A stretch of 64,000 bases of DNA from JBCCTX01 sp964652565 (GCA_964652565.1 CAZZEC010000007.1:10905-74904); one strand, 5' to 3'; shown: positions 36,771-46,865, counted from the first letter of the stretch. A program made the numbers and translations. Notes: a model not told the origin generated them from the sequence alone.

Positions 36771-37862
36771 TTACCCAGACAGTTTTTCTACAGACTCTAT
36801 AAGTCCCTTCATATAGCCAATGGCATATAAATTCCCCAGGACACTATAACCTGGGTGGTCATTGCTGTCTCCAGCCATCGTAGGAACATGATCGGGTCTG
36901 ACAGGGCCTTTGAATCCTACTTCGTAATAGGCTTTCATGGCTTCGTACATATCTGTTTTCCCATTGTCATGAAAAGTCTCAGCAAAATTGTGTTTATCAC
37001 CTTTCACATCTCTAAAATGGACGAATACAATTTTATCTCTTTCTCCAAAGTAGCGAATGCCTGAAGGGATATCTTCTCCCATGGTGGCAAAAGATCCCTG
37101 ACAAAAACACAGGCCATTATAGTAACTTGGAACGATGTCTATCATGCGTTTAAAAGCATCTACAGAGGTCATGATTCTAGAGATCCCACGTATATTGTCG
37201 ATTGGAGGATCGTCGGGGTGCATAGCTAATCGCACACCGTATTTTTCTGCCTCCGGGATTACTGCTTTGAGAAAATATTCCAGATTTTCCCACATGGTCT
37301 CTGCTGATATTGCACCATATTTTGTTAATGGTTGATCCTTGATATCCTCAATGTCAAATGCTGTCATCAGGGCACCTCCTCGACCTGGACGATCGATAGT
37401 GGTACGATGCCAACTAATTACAGGCATCCAATTGTAACATACCATATCTATCCCCAGCTTATTCAGGTTTTTGATAAAAGTAATAAAGTTATCTATTTGT
37501 TCGTCCCTAGCTTCTAGCCCCAACTTGATTTTATCCATAGGAGGTGGTCCTTCTACTACTTTCCAATCCAGACCTTCTTTTCTAAATTGAGATTGAATAG
37601 CTGCCAATGGTTCATATTCCCAGGATTGCTTATCTTTCAGCCCCACTTTTCCTGGTCCCGCTGAAGTGATAGCCCCCGATACGCCCATTTGCCTGGCGAG
37701 TTCCATTTTGTATGTATCCATTCCATAGAAATAGGACATACAAAGTTCCATGCCTACTTCTTTGCTCATCTTGGAGGTTGCATATAAGGATGGATTGAAG
37801 CTTGCAGTGGAAACCGCTGCAAGGGTCGCTCCTTGTTTAATAAATGTTCTGCGAGTAGTCAT
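36771..37862 (-). CDS. uxuA-like: Mannonate-dehydratase-like protein with exported leader
   Basis: The 363-residue protein aligns by motif with UxuA (D-mannonate to 2-keto-3-deoxygluconate): VCYNWMPVISW, RLAMHPDDPP (His215), LCFCQGS (Cys254), VFVHFRDVKG (His282), FHDNGKTDM (Asp299) and RPDHVPTM are all where the Mn-binding enzyme has them. Unlike E. coli UxuA it begins with a Tat-type leader, TTRRTFIKQGATLAAVSTASF, so it is probably exported. The usual role is hexuronate breakdown in the cytoplasm; an exported version suggests either a periplasmic sugar-acid step or a related reaction on a different substrate. Its neighbours, a GH140-like hydrolase, a sulfatase and a heparinase-type lyase, fit breakdown of a uronate-containing glycan. 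Confidence 0.85.
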   Translation of the reverse strand: MTTRRTFIKQGATLAAVSTASFNPSLYATSKMSKEVGMELCMSYFYGMDTYKMELARQMGVSGAITSAGPGKVGLKDKQSWEYEPLAAIQSQFRKEGLDWKVVEGPPPMDKIKLGLEARDEQIDNFITFIKNLNKLGIDMVCYNWMPVISWHRTTIDRPGRGGALMTAFDIEDIKDQPLTKYGAISAETMWENLEYFLKAVIPEAEKYGVRLAMHPDDPPIDNIRGISRIMTSVDAFKRMIDIVPSYYNGLCFCQGSFATMGEDIPSGIRYFGERDKIVFVHFRDVKGDKHNFAETFHDNGKTDMYEAMKAYYEVGFKGPVRPDHVPTMAGDSNDHPGYSVLGNLYAIGYMKGLIESVEKLSG

Positions 37863-37946
37863 TTGAGAGAATTATTAAATTGAGATTTTGTGAAATTATC
37901 ACTACAGACTGTGATCCATTCTGTCGTCCATCGTCTAAAATACTAA
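37863..37946 (-). repeat. GACGA-type intergenic spacer (locus D)
   Basis: The coding-strand sequence after the GH140-like stop reads TAGACGATGGACGACAGAA, the same degenerate GACGA(T/C)GGACGACAGA as at 59.6 kb, followed by an AT-rich stretch up to the next ATGAC. It is the third of four such spacers, all downstream of a stop codon in the sense direction. Confidence 0.45.
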
Positions 37947-39326
37947 TTATGGCATCTGCATGTTAGCTTCAGCATCCTCCAAAATCAATATCCAATCATT
38001 TCCTCTGCCACTTGTAGGGGGAGTATAGGTTTGTATCCCTAGCGTATTTCCCGTGTGGGTTGCATGAGAGACACCATACCTGGGATCATACCAGATGGCT
38101 TTCAATTTCTTAGTCTTGATACTGTTTTGATCTACAGTGAAAGCTATACCCCTGGGAGAATATATTATAGCAAAAGACGAATCGTTGGATACCGCAGCTT
38201 TGATCTTGGCTCCTCCGTGTGTAGGACCATCGACAATGATTGATGGATCAGGACTCAGTTTATGAAAAGGACGAGCCTCAAATAATTTTTTTACATGAGC
38301 CATTTGAAAAGCCCCTGGATGATCAATTGCTTCAGACCAGGGAATTACTGCATCAAGAACGGCATTTCTTCCTGGTGCCCACATTTGCCACACACTATTA
38401 TGACCATAGGTATGACCACATGCCCCCGACAAGATAGACCAGTACGCTGCCTGCCTACAATCATAATCGTCAAATAAGACCATGGGATTTGCATCGGCAA
38501 AGTAAAATCCCACAGGGATCATTTCATATCTGGGTTCTCCATCTAAGGTAGGCTTAATGGGGTTCAACTGATAGTCGTGTTTGGCATACAAACCATTGTC
38601 GTGATCTCTGGCACCATGGGAAGATTGCACCATATTAAAATCCAGCCATTTCGCCTGATGAAAATAATCAGAAGAAAGTCCAGGTCCTCTGGGATGGAAG
38701 GTCATAAGTTGTTCTCCATTATTGCCGGCCGCAATACCCTCAGCCATAGCTTCAATAATCGATCTTTCTTCTTCATTATTAATATTTTCATCTCCTCCTA
38801 AAATCCATATCACATTTTTTCCTCTATATCTATTACCTAGAAATTTTCCGAAGGAACGCGCAGATTCAGGAGAAAAGATTTGTTCATTGCCATTGGTGGT
38901 AGACCAATAGCTTCCCCATGTTGGCAACATACCTATGAACAGTCCTAGTTCATCAGCCATTTCCACTATTCTATCTACGTGTTGAAAATATGCTTCTACC
39001 GGTGCCTCTGGATCTTTATTTGAAATGGGAAGATCTCCATTGGCATTGGGTATAGTAAGTCCCCCAAGTTGTGCAAGAATTACAGATTGAATTACTGTAA
39101 ACCCTTTTTGAGCTCTATTCCGTAAGTAATTTTCAGCTTCCTCTTCATTTAATCTATGAAATAGCTCCCAAGCGGTATCACCCAGATAGAAAAAGGGAGT
39201 CCCATCGTCCTGGACGAGATATCGACCGCTCTTGCTCACTTGAAGATTTTGAGCCTGACATACTGATCGTATATGACAAGTCAGTATGAACGTCAGTATT
39301 ATGTAAACTAGGTTTCTCATAATCAT
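37947..39326 (-). CDS. GH140-like (DUF4038) glycoside hydrolase, exported
   Basis: The 459-residue protein has a signal peptide (ILTFILTCHIRSVCQAQ). The body starts with SKSGRYLVQDDGTPFFYLGDTAWELFHRL, the signature of DUF4038, and has GFTVIQSVIL, MLPTWGSYW, VIWILGGDENINNE, LMTFHPRGPG and LDGEPRYE. These acidic residues (Asp/Glu in GGDEN and DGEPRYE) correspond to the catalytic pair of the apiosidase family GH140, a (beta/alpha)8 barrel. The C-terminus is a small beta domain (RGNDWILILED). Family members cleave terminal apiose or related sugars; DUF4038 is broader than GH140, so specificity is open. The first of two ATGs (39326, 39320) is used here. The gene is divergent from the sigma-factor gene. 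Confidence 0.85.
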   Translation of the reverse strand: MIMRNLVYIILTFILTCHIRSVCQAQNLQVSKSGRYLVQDDGTPFFYLGDTAWELFHRLNEEEAENYLRNRAQKGFTVIQSVILAQLGGLTIPNANGDLPISNKDPEAPVEAYFQHVDRIVEMADELGLFIGMLPTWGSYWSTTNGNEQIFSPESARSFGKFLGNRYRGKNVIWILGGDENINNEEERSIIEAMAEGIAAGNNGEQLMTFHPRGPGLSSDYFHQAKWLDFNMVQSSHGARDHDNGLYAKHDYQLNPIKPTLDGEPRYEMIPVGFYFADANPMVLFDDYDCRQAAYWSILSGACGHTYGHNSVWQMWAPGRNAVLDAVIPWSEAIDHPGAFQMAHVKKLFEARPFHKLSPDPSIIVDGPTHGGAKIKAAVSNDSSFAIIYSPRGIAFTVDQNSIKTKKLKAIWYDPRYGVSHATHTGNTLGIQTYTPPTSGRGNDWILILEDAEANMQMP

Positions 39327-39562
39327 GCTTTTATTACAATGAGATACATCTTGAGTGTAAATGGTATTGTTAATGAAAGTTAATGTATTAAAATAAAGTT
39401 AATTTGTGTAGTGTCAAGATACTATGTTTTATGGTATTGAATCTTTCAAAAAGATGATTCATATAAAAAAAAATGCTATATTACATTAAAGGAATAATAG
39501 ATATCCCAACATTGTCAAAGCTATCCTAGCTCATATAAGATCATTTTGAGATAATTCAACAT

Positions 39563-40177
39563 ATGATGTCAGAGAGGACTCACTACAATGTAGATTGTAA
39601 CGTAATTATAGACTTGAAAGATGGAAGTGAAACATCACTTCGAAAAATCTATATTGCCTACTATCAACAACTTCTGCAATATGGCTGTAGTGTTGAGCCG
39701 GATGAGGAGCTAGTTCATGATGAGATCCAGGATTTATTTGTTTGGTTGATCAAGAACACTGACAAATTAGCACATATCGACAATATTAAAACATATCTCT
39801 TCAAAAGCTTAAGGAGAAACATTAGGTCTTCTTCTAAGAAAAAGAAAGAAATGAAATCCAGAGCATTTCACTATACAAATCTGGAAAGAGATACGGGATA
39901 TCAGTACGATTGGGGAGATGACCATGATCTTCGATCTGAACAAATTACAGAGCTAAGAAAGCAAATAGAAAATTTATCCAGCCATCAAAAAGAAGCTATT
40001 TATCTAAGATTTTATGAAAACCTGAGTAATGATGAAATAGCTGAAGTATTTTCGGTAAGCAATCAAGTGGTTCGTAATATTTTATTTAGAGCGCTTAAAA
40101 ATCTCAGAAAACATTCCAGATTATTAAAAAGCATTACGGTCATACCCATGGCCTTATTTCTTCTTTTTAGTGCTTGA
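39563..40177 (+). CDS. FecI-type ECF sigma factor
   Basis: The 204-residue protein has sigma region 2 (SLRKIYIAYYQQLLQYG, then HDEIQDLFVWLIKN, followed by a loop rich in Lys) and region 4 (LSSHQKEAIYLRFYENLSNDEIAEVFSVSNQVVRNILFRALKNLR). It belongs to the Bacteroidota PUL-linked ECF group. It is followed by a FecR-like anti-sigma factor and an STN-bearing SusC, which together form a trans-envelope switch: ligand on SusC signals through STN and FecR to free the sigma factor, which then drives the locus. ATGATG at 39563/39566 gives two possible starts. The short C-terminal hydrophobic tail (VIPMALFLLFSA) is a small oddity of this family. Confidence 0.93.
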   Translation: MMSERTHYNVDCNVIIDLKDGSETSLRKIYIAYYQQLLQYGCSVEPDEELVHDEIQDLFVWLIKNTDKLAHIDNIKTYLFKSLRRNIRSSSKKKKEMKSRAFHYTNLERDTGYQYDWGDDHDLRSEQITELRKQIENLSSHQKEAIYLRFYENLSNDEIAEVFSVSNQVVRNILFRALKNLRKHSRLLKSITVIPMALFLLFSA

Positions 40178-40281
40178 TACATAATTTTTTTAAAAAAAAT
40201 CTGTCAGAGGTATTACAAAACTATCTGATATTCCTCTAGTATCATATTGTGTAAACACAATAATGAACTAATCAGGAATAG

Positions 40282-41280
40282 ATGTATCAAAAGTATGAAC
40301 ATTATACATTAGAAGAATTAGCCTCAGATCCATATTTTCAATCATGGGTTCTTACTTCGACCGAAGACGTGGAAGAATTTTGGAGGGGATTTATGTACGC
40401 ATATCCCCATAAATCAGAACTCGTCTCAGAAGCGAAGGAATTGGTACTAGGTGTACACGCTCATTTCAAGAAAAAAGAAATAAGTCTTTCTAAAAAGCAT
40501 CAATACTTCGATCACGTGTTAAAGACAGCAGCGCATACTCAAACCAGATATCCAAGAAGAAATATTACATTTTGGGCGATAGCTGCTTCTGTTTTATTGG
40601 TTTTGTCTTCAGGAATATTGTTCTGGACAAGTTCTCAAGAGGAAGTCATAAGTCATGCTACGGATTATGGTGAATGGAAAACCGTATTGCTTCCAGATGG
40701 CTCCTCAGTAAATCTAAATGCCAATTCTGAGGTCTCATTTGCTAGTGAATGGGAGGAAGGAGAAACCAGAGAAGTATGGTTGGAAGGAGAAGCCTATTTT
40801 GATGTTGTGAGCAAGAAGAAGACTGGTACCCAATTCATTGTGTATTCAAGTGATGTTTCGGTAGAAGTATTAGGTACAAAATTCAATGTATATCAGAGAG
40901 GGGATGAGACCGAAGTGTATCTAGAGGAAGGAAAGATAAAACTCGCTGCTCAAAATGAAGAAACGCTACTGGAAATGGGAGATGTGATCACATATTCTGC
41001 TAAAGAACGCAAGATAACTACTCGGCAAAAAGCGCTGGACAATACACGAAGCTCCTGGAAAGATGGTACCCTGATTATGGAAGGTGTGAGACCTCAAGAA
41101 GCCTTAGAGAAATTAGAACAACTATATGGGGTTAAGTTTATTATGAAAAATCATAAGAAACAGAATATTCCGACACAATTAAAGGTCCCTATGGATGAAT
41201 TGGATATCGTGCTATCAATGCTTGAAAAAGCCTGGACAGTTCAAATTCATAGAGAACAAGATCAAGTAATCATAGAATGA
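40282..41280 (+). CDS. FecR-family anti-sigma factor
   Basis: The 332-residue protein has a cytoplasmic N-terminal region (1-93), one membrane segment (about 95-115, ITFWAIAASVLLVLSSGILFW-like) and a periplasmic part with the FecR domain (TVLLPDGSSVNLNANSEVSF; REVWLEGEAYFDV; EVLGTKFNVYQRG) and a C-terminal DUF4974-like domain (PQEALEKLEQLYGVKF). The N-terminal segment binds the sigma factor; the periplasmic part receives the signal from the SusC STN domain. Spacing to the sigma gene is 104 bp. It is the second gene of the sigma/FecR/SusC/SusD set and confirms ligand-responsive control of the locus. Confidence 0.93.
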   Translation: MYQKYEHYTLEELASDPYFQSWVLTSTEDVEEFWRGFMYAYPHKSELVSEAKELVLGVHAHFKKKEISLSKKHQYFDHVLKTAAHTQTRYPRRNITFWAIAASVLLVLSSGILFWTSSQEEVISHATDYGEWKTVLLPDGSSVNLNANSEVSFASEWEEGETREVWLEGEAYFDVVSKKKTGTQFIVYSSDVSVEVLGTKFNVYQRGDETEVYLEEGKIKLAAQNEETLLEMGDVITYSAKERKITTRQKALDNTRSSWKDGTLIMEGVRPQEALEKLEQLYGVKFIMKNHKKQNIPTQLKVPMDELDIVLSMLEKAWTVQIHREQDQVIIE

Positions 41281-41352
41281 TTTATACCTAATAACGATTT
41301 ATACCCAAAAACTATAATTTATGCTATTCAATTTTTATTAACGTACACATTT

Positions 41353-44300
41353 ATGCGAAACTACACTACTCCAACCTCAAAAATACCCCTGTTGTTTGCA
41401 GGAGTATTACTTTTTTTCTGTATGTGCTTAAGTGTAAGGGCAAATGTTACTGACCTATACGAAGAGGACCTTCAGGAAATTCCACTAACGGAAGCGTTAG
41501 AAAAACTGGGAGAACAACATCACGTATTTTTCTCCTATAACGAAAATCTGTTAAGTAATGTAAAAGTCGAATTCAAGTTTCAACAAAATGAATCTCTGGA
41601 TAAGGCATTGGAAAGATTACTATCAGTGACAAATTTTCAATACGAAATTTATGGCGAGAAGTATTTTGTCGTATTTGAAAAGAGCAAAAAAGGTATTCGT
41701 GATGCTAAAAAGCTCAAAAAGAGTATAGAGCGGATACAAGAGATTGAGCAAAAAGGGAACCTATCGGTTAAACCCAATAGTTCTGGCCCACTGAGTCAGA
41801 TCGAGCATACCGTAGAATTTGCTGCGCTTACCAAGCGTTTTGAGCGAGTAACTGGAACCGTTAAGGATCAAGCGGGAACGCCACTTGCTGGTGCGACTGT
41901 TCGTGCTAAAGGAACTACAGCAGGTACATTGACGGATAATGATGGCAATTTTGCGTTTGACGTTCCTGAAGAGGCTACGGCATTGATCATCTCCTATTTG
42001 GGCTATGCTACACAGGAAGTTGAGATCAATGGTAGAACTACCATCAACATAGTCCTGGAAGAAAGCCAATCTACGCTGGATGAAGTCGTTGTGGTAGGGT
42101 ATGGTACTCAGAAGAAGGCTAATCTGACAGGTGCGGTTACAGTAATTTCTAGTGAAGCACTGGAAAATCGTCCTATCGCAAGTGTGGGTCAAGGACTTCA
42201 GGGTCTTGTACCCAACCTGAACATAACGGTAAGAAATGGTGATCCTGCTCAACCTGTGAATTTCAACATTAGAGGGTATGAATCCATTAATGGAGGTGAG
42301 CCTCTGATTCTTGTAGATGGAGTACCCATGGCACTTGAGCGTATCAATCCCAATGATATCGCAAGTGTGAATGTTATCAAAGATGCCTCTGCTTCGGCGG
42401 TATATGGAGCACGTGCTGCATTTGGGGTAATACTCGTTGAGACAAAATCTGGAAAGGCTGGTAAGTTCAATATTCAATTGAGTTCTGAATTAGCTGCTGC
42501 GAAGCCCATCTTCCACATGGACCCAGTTAATGATCCTTATGAATTTGTATTAGCAAGAAATCTTGCAAGGGAAAGAACGAGTGGTACGCCTGAATATGAC
42601 GATCAGTTTGTAGAAGCGGTAAGACAATACTCCCAAGAAGGTGGTCCTGAATGGGGCGTAAGAGATGGAGTACTCCAATTTTATGGCTTCAATGACTATC
42701 AGAATCGCATTATGACAGATTTTGCGCCGCAGCAGAGATATGATCTAAGCATTTCTGGAGCTACTGATAAAGCCAATTACTATGTTTCCATAGGGCATTT
42801 GAATAAAGATGGATACCTCAAACCTTTCAATAATGAGACATTCAAGCGTTACAATATATTGATGAAGGCAGAATTCCAGGTCAATGATTGGTTGAGATTA
42901 GAGCCCAAAGTCGTGTTCAATGCTCAGGACAGCGATAAGCCTACGTTTTATCATTGGGACGTAAATATCAATACCCTAGCCCGTGTCAACCCTGTCTTCC
43001 CGGTAGAATTTCCCGATCTGGATTACTACCTCACACCTGGTGATAGAGAGGAATACGAGCAATATATAGGAATGTATTTCGGTGGTACCAACTTCTTCCC
43101 TTATTTGAGAGATGGTGGACGTCGTACATTTAATCTAAATGAAACCTGGTTAACGCAAGGCCTGACATTGACTCCATTCAAGGGGATGGTGATTAAAGGT
43201 AATTTCTCTTACCAATTTTTCAACCGCCATTACCAGGATGTACAAAGCAAGGTGGATGTTATTTCCAACCGTGATTTAACAAACATAGTGGTTGACAATG
43301 GATTCAGTGGAACGGATTTCATTGAAAACCGGACGGACTACGATCAGTATTATGCGTTGAATACCTACGCAGAATATACCCCTGACTTTGGAGATAGCCA
43401 TTTCTTGAGGACTATGATAGGGTTTAATCAAGAGTGGGGGCGCAACACCTTCCAGAGAGCTCGAGCATTCACCCTCATTACGCCATTGATCACGGATATA
43501 AATGCTACTACAGGGAACCAGGAAACTTATGGCGGAAAAGAGCATTTCTCACTTCGAGGAGCATTTTATCGTGTGAGCTATCGATTCAAAGACCGCTACT
43601 TATTCGAGGCAAATGGACGTTATGATGGTACTTCCAGATTCCCTAAGGAAGATCGTTATGGGTTCTTCCCCTCTTTCTCTGTTGGATGGAGAATATCGGA
43701 AGAGCCGTTTATGGCCAGTACCAGAGGATATTTGGATAACCTGAAGATACGTGCTTCTTATGGAACCTTGGGTAACCAATTATTGGGGAATGTATATTAT
43801 CCTTATATAGCAACCATGGGTATCGGTACTTCTCCTTATATGTTCTCTGGTGGTTCAAGATCCCCCTTTGTAGCGCCTCCTGGATTGGTAAGTCCAACAT
43901 TGACATGGGAAACAGTTGAAACTCGCAATATTGGATTAGATATTACTATGCTCAATCAACGCCTGGATGCATCTTTTGACGCATATATCAGAGATACGAA
44001 AGACATGTTGATGAATGTAGAATTTCCCAGCGTATTGGGTACAAATGCACCCAGACAGAATGCAGCAGATTTAAGAACTCAAGGATGGGAAGTTTCTTTG
44101 ACATGGAGAGATCGCATTGGTAGCGATTGGAGATATCGCGTTACATTAGCGTTGGCTGATTGGCAGAGTGAGATCACCAGATATGAAAACCCAACGGGCG
44201 CGCTTTCTGAGTACTATGTAGGTCAGCAGTTAGGAGAAATTTGGGGATATGAGACTGTGGGAATCTTCCAGACAGAAGAAGAAGTAGCCAATGCGGCAGA

Positions 44301-44949
44301 CCAGTCAAACCTTGGTGCAAACTGGAGACCTGGAGATATTCACTATGCAGACTTGAATGGCGATGGTGAAATAAATGCGGGAAGTAATACACTGGATGAT
44401 CCAGGGGATCGTAAAATTATTGGTAATGAAAGCCCCAGATATAGTTACGGAATTAACCTAGATGTTCACTACAAAAATTTCTCACTGATGACCTTTTTCC
44501 AGGGAATTGGGCAACGCGATTACTGGCCTAATCATGGCAACTGGACATACTTTTTCCCCTTTAATGCGGGACACGTAGAATGGTACTACCTTACTGATAC
44601 ATGGAGCGAAGATAATAGAGATGCTTATTTCCCTGCACCACATATCTCAACTTCAGACGGAAAGAACAAGCACTGGCAGTCTAGATTTGTCCAGGATGCA
44701 AGCTACATTCGCTTGAAAAACCTTACGTTGAGCTATACACTTCCTGTAAACCTTGTGAGTAAAATTGGTTTGAGCAACACTCAGATCTATGTGGCAGGAA
44801 TGAACTTGTGGGAAGCTACGAATATACGTAAGCCATTAGATCCTGAAAATCTACGCAGAAATGTATTAGCATCGGAGTTTAATAACAATGGTGCAGTAGA
44901 ATATCCCTTGCAGCGTATCTATTCTGTCGGTTTAAGACTTTCATTCTAA
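41353..44949 (+). CDS. SusC/RagA TonB-dependent transporter with STN signalling domain
   Basis: The intact 1198-residue receptor has a signal peptide (to about 30), an STN domain (about 36-108: EEDLQEIPLTEALEKLGEQ, YFVVFEK), a carboxypeptidase-regulatory-like domain (about 165-240: VTGTVKDQAGTPLAGATV), a TonB plug (DEVVVVGYGTQKKANLTGA; IKDASASAVYGARAAFGV) and a C-terminal barrel ending RIYSVGLRLSF. The STN domain is the contact for FecR, so it senses its ligand as well as importing it. The plug and carboxypeptidase-like boxes are close relatives of those in the interrupted SusC at 9-12 kb, but that copy lacks the STN. It is followed by its SusD after 21 bp. Confidence 0.96.
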   Translation: MRNYTTPTSKIPLLFAGVLLFFCMCLSVRANVTDLYEEDLQEIPLTEALEKLGEQHHVFFSYNENLLSNVKVEFKFQQNESLDKALERLLSVTNFQYEIYGEKYFVVFEKSKKGIRDAKKLKKSIERIQEIEQKGNLSVKPNSSGPLSQIEHTVEFAALTKRFERVTGTVKDQAGTPLAGATVRAKGTTAGTLTDNDGNFAFDVPEEATALIISYLGYATQEVEINGRTTINIVLEESQSTLDEVVVVGYGTQKKANLTGAVTVISSEALENRPIASVGQGLQGLVPNLNITVRNGDPAQPVNFNIRGYESINGGEPLILVDGVPMALERINPNDIASVNVIKDASASAVYGARAAFGVILVETKSGKAGKFNIQLSSELAAAKPIFHMDPVNDPYEFVLARNLARERTSGTPEYDDQFVEAVRQYSQEGGPEWGVRDGVLQFYGFNDYQNRIMTDFAPQQRYDLSISGATDKANYYVSIGHLNKDGYLKPFNNETFKRYNILMKAEFQVNDWLRLEPKVVFNAQDSDKPTFYHWDVNINTLARVNPVFPVEFPDLDYYLTPGDREEYEQYIGMYFGGTNFFPYLRDGGRRTFNLNETWLTQGLTLTPFKGMVIKGNFSYQFFNRHYQDVQSKVDVISNRDLTNIVVDNGFSGTDFIENRTDYDQYYALNTYAEYTPDFGDSHFLRTMIGFNQEWGRNTFQRARAFTLITPLITDINATTGNQETYGGKEHFSLRGAFYRVSYRFKDRYLFEANGRYDGTSRFPKEDRYGFFPSFSVGWRISEEPFMASTRGYLDNLKIRASYGTLGNQLLGNVYYPYIATMGIGTSPYMFSGGSRSPFVAPPGLVSPTLTWETVETRNIGLDITMLNQRLDASFDAYIRDTKDMLMNVEFPSVLGTNAPRQNAADLRTQGWEVSLTWRDRIGSDWRYRVTLALADWQSEITRYENPTGALSEYYVGQQLGEIWGYETVGIFQTEEEVANAADQSNLGANWRPGDIHYADLNGDGEINAGSNTLDDPGDRKIIGNESPRYSYGINLDVHYKNFSLMTFFQGIGQRDYWPNHGNWTYFFPFNAGHVEWYYLTDTWSEDNRDAYFPAPHISTSDGKNKHWQSRFVQDASYIRLKNLTLSYTLPVNLVSKIGLSNTQIYVAGMNLWEATNIRKPLDPENLRRNVLASEFNNNGAVEYPLQRIYSVGLRLSF

Positions 44950-44970
44950 TTTTCCCAACTCTTACAAACA

Positions 44971-46749
44971 ATGAAAAATATATTCATAAAATATAGCTTT
45001 ATTTTCCTCGCCACCTTCTTTCTGGTGAGTTGTAATGACGACTTCCTCGAGCGTTTTCCTTTGGATGAAATTAGTGAGGAGACGTTCTGGAATACAGAAA
45101 ATGACTTGATGGTATACAATAATCGCATATACGATCAGGCCAGAAATGACAACGATGTACCCATCTTGATGGGCCATCATAATGGATTTAGTAGCCACCG
45201 CTGGAGTTTATGGTACATAGACGAGTTCGCTGATAATATCGCACCCACGCATTCTCGCCATACGCGCTTTCAGCAGGTGAGGGCGGGTAAGCATACGGTA
45301 CCGACGAATCCTCAATGGTTTGGTTATCGCAATGGCGGTTGGTCTTTCGTGAGAACGATCAATATTGGACTGGAAAACTACGGGAATGCAGATGTGCCAC
45401 AGGCAGTCATTGATAAATATGCTGCAGAAGCCAGATTATTCAGAGGTTGGTTTTATGCAGATAAGGTTTCCAAGTTTGGAGATGCACCCTGGTTGGACAA
45501 AGAATTGAATATCGATTCAGAGGAATTGTATGCGGCCAGAACCCCTCGCGAGGAAGTGATGAACAATGTATTGGCTGATCTCAACTTTGCTACGACCCAT
45601 CTTCCCGATGACTGGGGAGACGGTGGAGGACCAGGGCGTATCAACAGATGGTCAGCGCTCCTCGTGAAAGCAAGAGTTTGCTTATTTGAAGGAACCTGGC
45701 GTAAGTATCATGGGGGAGCTAGTCCTGAAATGTGGTTGGAAGAAGCAGCTAATGCTGCACGTGAAGTAATGGACAACGGTCCATATACCCTATATACTAC
45801 AGGAAATCCGACTACTGATTACAATGCTATTCACAGAACCCCTTCTGATCTTACAGGAGTACCTGAAGTAATGTACTGGAGAAGATATGAAAGAGGTATC
45901 TTTACTAACCACGTACAAAGCTATCACAGAGGGTATAATGGAGGAGCCACAAAGAGTATGGTGGAGGACTATCTATGTACAGATGGTTTACCAATAACCC
46001 TTTCGCCCCTTTATCAGGGTGATGCCCAAATTGAGGACGTATTTATAGAAAGGGATCCTCGCTTACGTCAGACAGTATTACATCCCGATGATGTAAGTGT
46101 ATATGGATATGGAAACTTTGATACCCGTCCTTATCCCAGATTGGTAGGTATGGAAGGGGGACAACGCATCAATACGGGATATCATATCATCAAGGTATAT
46201 GATGTCAATACTGCACATGCTACGTATAACACTTCTGATACTCCAGCAATCATTTTAAGATACGGAGAAGTCTTGCTCATTTATGCAGAAGCAATGGCTG
46301 AGCTCGGTACTATAACTCAGGCAGATTTGGATATGAGTATCAACCTGCTTCGCGACCGCGTGGCTATGCCGCCTTTGATGTTAGACAATGTACCGGTTGA
46401 TCCACGTTATGCAAATGATGGAGTATCTCCATTAATTGTCGAGATCCGTCGTGAGAGACGCGTTGAGCTATTTATGGAGGGACAGCGCTATGAAGATCTT
46501 CGTCGTTGGAAGCAAGGAAAAAAACTTGAACAACCCGATCTGGGAATTCGCTTTGATGACGCAGCAGTAGCTCGCTACCCAAATGCAAATATACAGACTT
46601 CACTTGTGGATGGTATTCCTTATATAGATGTATATAAAGGTACTGATTGGGAGAATCCGGTATTTGATGAAAGCAAGCACTATCTATGGCCGATTCCATT
46701 GAGTGCTATTTCTCAAAATCCTAATATCCAGCAGAATCCCGGCTGGTAA
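44971..46749 (+). CDS. SusD/RagB-family glycan-binding lipoprotein
   Basis: The 592-residue lipoprotein (lipobox LVSC, then NDDFLERFPLDEISEETFW, a typical SusD opening) has the TPR-like core (AEARLFRGWFYADKVSKFGDAPW), LRYGEVLLIYAEAMAELG and the conserved C-terminal RRERRVELFMEGQRYEDLRRWKQG, ending YLWPIPLSAISQNPNIQQNPGW. It pairs with the SusC immediately before it, spaced 21 bp, and is likely surface-exposed. It binds the glycan fragment imported by the channel. A strong hairpin terminator lies 42 bp after its stop. Confidence 0.95.
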   Translation: MKNIFIKYSFIFLATFFLVSCNDDFLERFPLDEISEETFWNTENDLMVYNNRIYDQARNDNDVPILMGHHNGFSSHRWSLWYIDEFADNIAPTHSRHTRFQQVRAGKHTVPTNPQWFGYRNGGWSFVRTINIGLENYGNADVPQAVIDKYAAEARLFRGWFYADKVSKFGDAPWLDKELNIDSEELYAARTPREEVMNNVLADLNFATTHLPDDWGDGGGPGRINRWSALLVKARVCLFEGTWRKYHGGASPEMWLEEAANAAREVMDNGPYTLYTTGNPTTDYNAIHRTPSDLTGVPEVMYWRRYERGIFTNHVQSYHRGYNGGATKSMVEDYLCTDGLPITLSPLYQGDAQIEDVFIERDPRLRQTVLHPDDVSVYGYGNFDTRPYPRLVGMEGGQRINTGYHIIKVYDVNTAHATYNTSDTPAIILRYGEVLLIYAEAMAELGTITQADLDMSINLLRDRVAMPPLMLDNVPVDPRYANDGVSPLIVEIRRERRVELFMEGQRYEDLRRWKQGKKLEQPDLGIRFDDAAVARYPNANIQTSLVDGIPYIDVYKGTDWENPVFDESKHYLWPIPLSAISQNPNIQQNPGW

Positions 46750-46791
46750 TTCATACGTACGTTCTTTATATGTATGCTCATAATGATGATT

Positions 46792-46820
46792 AAGCTGTAG
46801 ACAACAGTCTACAGCTTTTT
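46792..46820 (+). terminator. Intrinsic hairpin terminator after susD
   Basis: An 11-bp perfect stem (AAGCTGTAGAC / GTCTACAGCTT) closes a 4-nt loop (AACA) and runs straight into a T-tract. It lies between susD and the heparinase-type gene on the same strand, so it may reduce read-through and lower the level of the lyase relative to SusC/SusD. Confidence 0.85.
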
Positions 46821-46865
46821 CATATCACTAACATCTGAATTATAAATTACAAATAACTGCTCAAC

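Noticed and set aside
41761..42477. A 238-codon minus-strand frame
   Set aside because: It is the antisense of the SusC plug region; it has no domain and many rare-looking residue runs.
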